From Oscillospiraceae bacterium (GTDB lineage: Bacteria > Bacillota > Clostridia > Oscillospirales > Oscillospiraceae), in assembly GCA_017469795.1 (NCBI GenBank), contig JAFUFT010000014.1, positions 1 to 62,727 of the forward strand: 62,727 nt of DNA, read 5' to 3'. Position 1 is the first letter of the stretch; the number at the start of each line of letters is the position of its first letter. The position numbers and the translations under genes were made by a program. The notes under the pieces were generated by a model that was not told where the DNA came from, searched no databases, and was given only the letters and a program-made list of their open reading frames with translations. Positions 61,809 through 62,727 of this stretch are shown here, in pieces.

Positions 61809-62727
61809 ATGGACCTCAGAGATTGTCCACGTGTTTTGCGCGACTTTCTGGCGTACCACGAAACCATTAAAGGTCAATCTTCCCGAACTGTATCGGAATA
61901 CTATCTGGATCTCAGGATGTTTCTTCGCTTTATGGTAATGATCCGCAATGATATGCCTTACGAAACCGATCTGAATACGATCTCCATTCGTAACGTTGAC
62001 CTTGCGTTCATCAGGAGCATCACGCTGGAAGATATCTATGACTTCTTCTCTTATCTCAGCGACGACCGCGTGTTTCATCCCGAAACGAAACATCCGGGTC
62101 AAGGGATCGAAAATGCTGCGCGCGCGAGAAAGCTCTCTGCCATCAAGTCCTTTTACAAATACCTGACCGTACGAACCAAGCAGTTAGAAGACAATCCCGT
62201 GGCAGATGTGGAATATCCAAAGCTTCGGCGTGCTCTTCCGAAATATCTGACTTTGGAACAGGCCAGGTCTTTGTTAAACTCCGTAAAAGGCACTCATGCA
62301 GATCGTGATTTTGCAATTCTGTTAGTTTTCTTAAACTGCGGCGTCCGTATATCAGAGCTTGCTGGATTGAATTTTGGCGATATATACAAAGATAGACTTC
62401 GTGTTTTGGGCAAAGGTAACAAAGAGCGGACCGTTTATATGGGCGACGCCTGCGTTGCCGCAATTAACAAGTACAACGATTCCTTACCGGAATCTATCCG
62501 AAACGATGTCAAACGGCCGCTTTTCCTGTCACAAAAAGGCGGAAGAATGAGCACTAACGCCATTCACCGCATGGTGAAAAAGCATCTTCTGGCAGCCGGA
62601 TTGGATCCCACACAGTATTCTGCACATAAACTCCGTCATACAGCCGCGACGCTGATGCTGTCCCAGGGCGTGGATGTCAAAACTGTTCAGGAGGTGTTGG
62701 GACACGAGCATTTGAATACCACCGAGA
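61809..62727 (+). CDS. tyrosine recombinase, XerC type, cut by window end
   Basis: An open frame of 306 codons without stop, running off the window. Catalytic residues: Arg in NCGVRISELAG, Lys in LGKGNKERTVYM, HKLRHTAATLM and the second His in LGHEHLNTTE; the nucleophile Tyr should lie just beyond the edge. AGGTGAT precedes the ATG. Sequence and length fit the clostridial XerC group, and with the xerD-like gene at 55858 it may be the partner of chromosome dimer resolution. An integrase of a mobile element is the alternative. Confidence 0.85.
   Translation, partial: MDLRDCPRVLRDFLAYHETIKGQSSRTVSEYYLDLRMFLRFMVMIRNDMPYETDLNTISIRNVDLAFIRSITLEDIYDFFSYLSDDRVFHPETKHPGQGIENAARARKLSAIKSFYKYLTVRTKQLEDNPVADVEYPKLRRALPKYLTLEQARSLLNSVKGTHADRDFAILLVFLNCGVRISELAGLNFGDIYKDRLRVLGKGNKERTVYMGDACVAAINKYNDSLPESIRNDVKRPLFLSQKGGRMSTNAIHRMVKKHLLAAGLDPTQYSAHKLRHTAATLMLSQGVDVKTVQEVLGHEHLNTTE

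Overview
The window is chromosomal DNA of an anaerobic, spore-lineage Firmicute, most likely a gut-type Clostridia of the Oscillospiraceae/Ruminococcaceae kind. This rests on a SCIFF ranthipeptide with its radical SAM maturase, a SpoIID-like protein with peptidoglycan-binding repeats, a TIGR03905 TSCPD protein, a DUF6514-type protein, strong AGGAGG ribosome sites, many GTG/TTG starts, and moderately GC-rich genes between AT-rich intergenic regions. Species cannot be fixed from the sequence alone. No rRNA, CRISPR array or complete transposon was seen. There is one tRNA, Leu(CAG).

Layout. Positions 1-210 are AT-rich with three evenly spaced direct repeats. 0.2-3.9 kb: LTA-synthase-like enzyme, AlkD-type protein, YbaK, TSCPD protein. 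3.9-7.3 kb (minus): a beta-helix protein without signal peptide, then a three-gene unit for peptidoglycan-binding/SpoIID-like proteins. 7.5-12.3 kb: a four-gene Gld-type ABC system (ATPase, permease, GldG, DUF4340). 12.3-22.2 kb: Fe-S aldo/keto reductase, AEC carrier with a ParB-like/BMP fusion protein, divergent Crp/Fnr regulator, AI-2E family exporter, tRNA-Leu, and a ferredoxin-flavoprotein plus solute-binding lipoprotein pair.

22.4-37.0 kb is a sucrose/alpha-glucoside locus. A minus-strand operon (GH13 glucosidase, malQ, amylosucrase) diverges from a LacI regulator, a second GH13 glucosidase, an ABC importer (lipoprotein, two permeases), a YesL-like protein, fructokinase and a MsmX/UgpC-type ATPase. 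Four GGTTA/TAACC palindromes around lacI look like its operators. Imported disaccharides would be split by the GH13 enzymes; amylosucrase and MalQ would interconvert sucrose, glucan and maltodextrin; the kinase would phosphorylate the released fructose.

37.1-46.5 kb: a second 640-residue ParB-like/BMP fusion protein with a metallophosphatase, then housekeeping genes (HD protein, truA, peroxiredoxin, ArsC-like, crotonase, FAD oxidoreductase, nrdR, an RluA-NUDIX fusion). 46.5-50.2 kb (minus): asd-dapA-dapB-ACT behind a lysine riboswitch. 50.2-55.0 kb: queA-tgt, yajC-TIGR04086 and the SCIFF system. 55.1-62.7 kb: membrane protein, xerD-like recombinase, YesL-like protein, HAD phosphatase, tex, SGNH hydrolase and a second tyrosine recombinase cut by the window edge.

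The strongest candidates for undescribed biology are the two 640-residue proteins that join a ParB-like domain to a BMP ligand-binding domain without any export signal, each placed immediately before a short partner gene.
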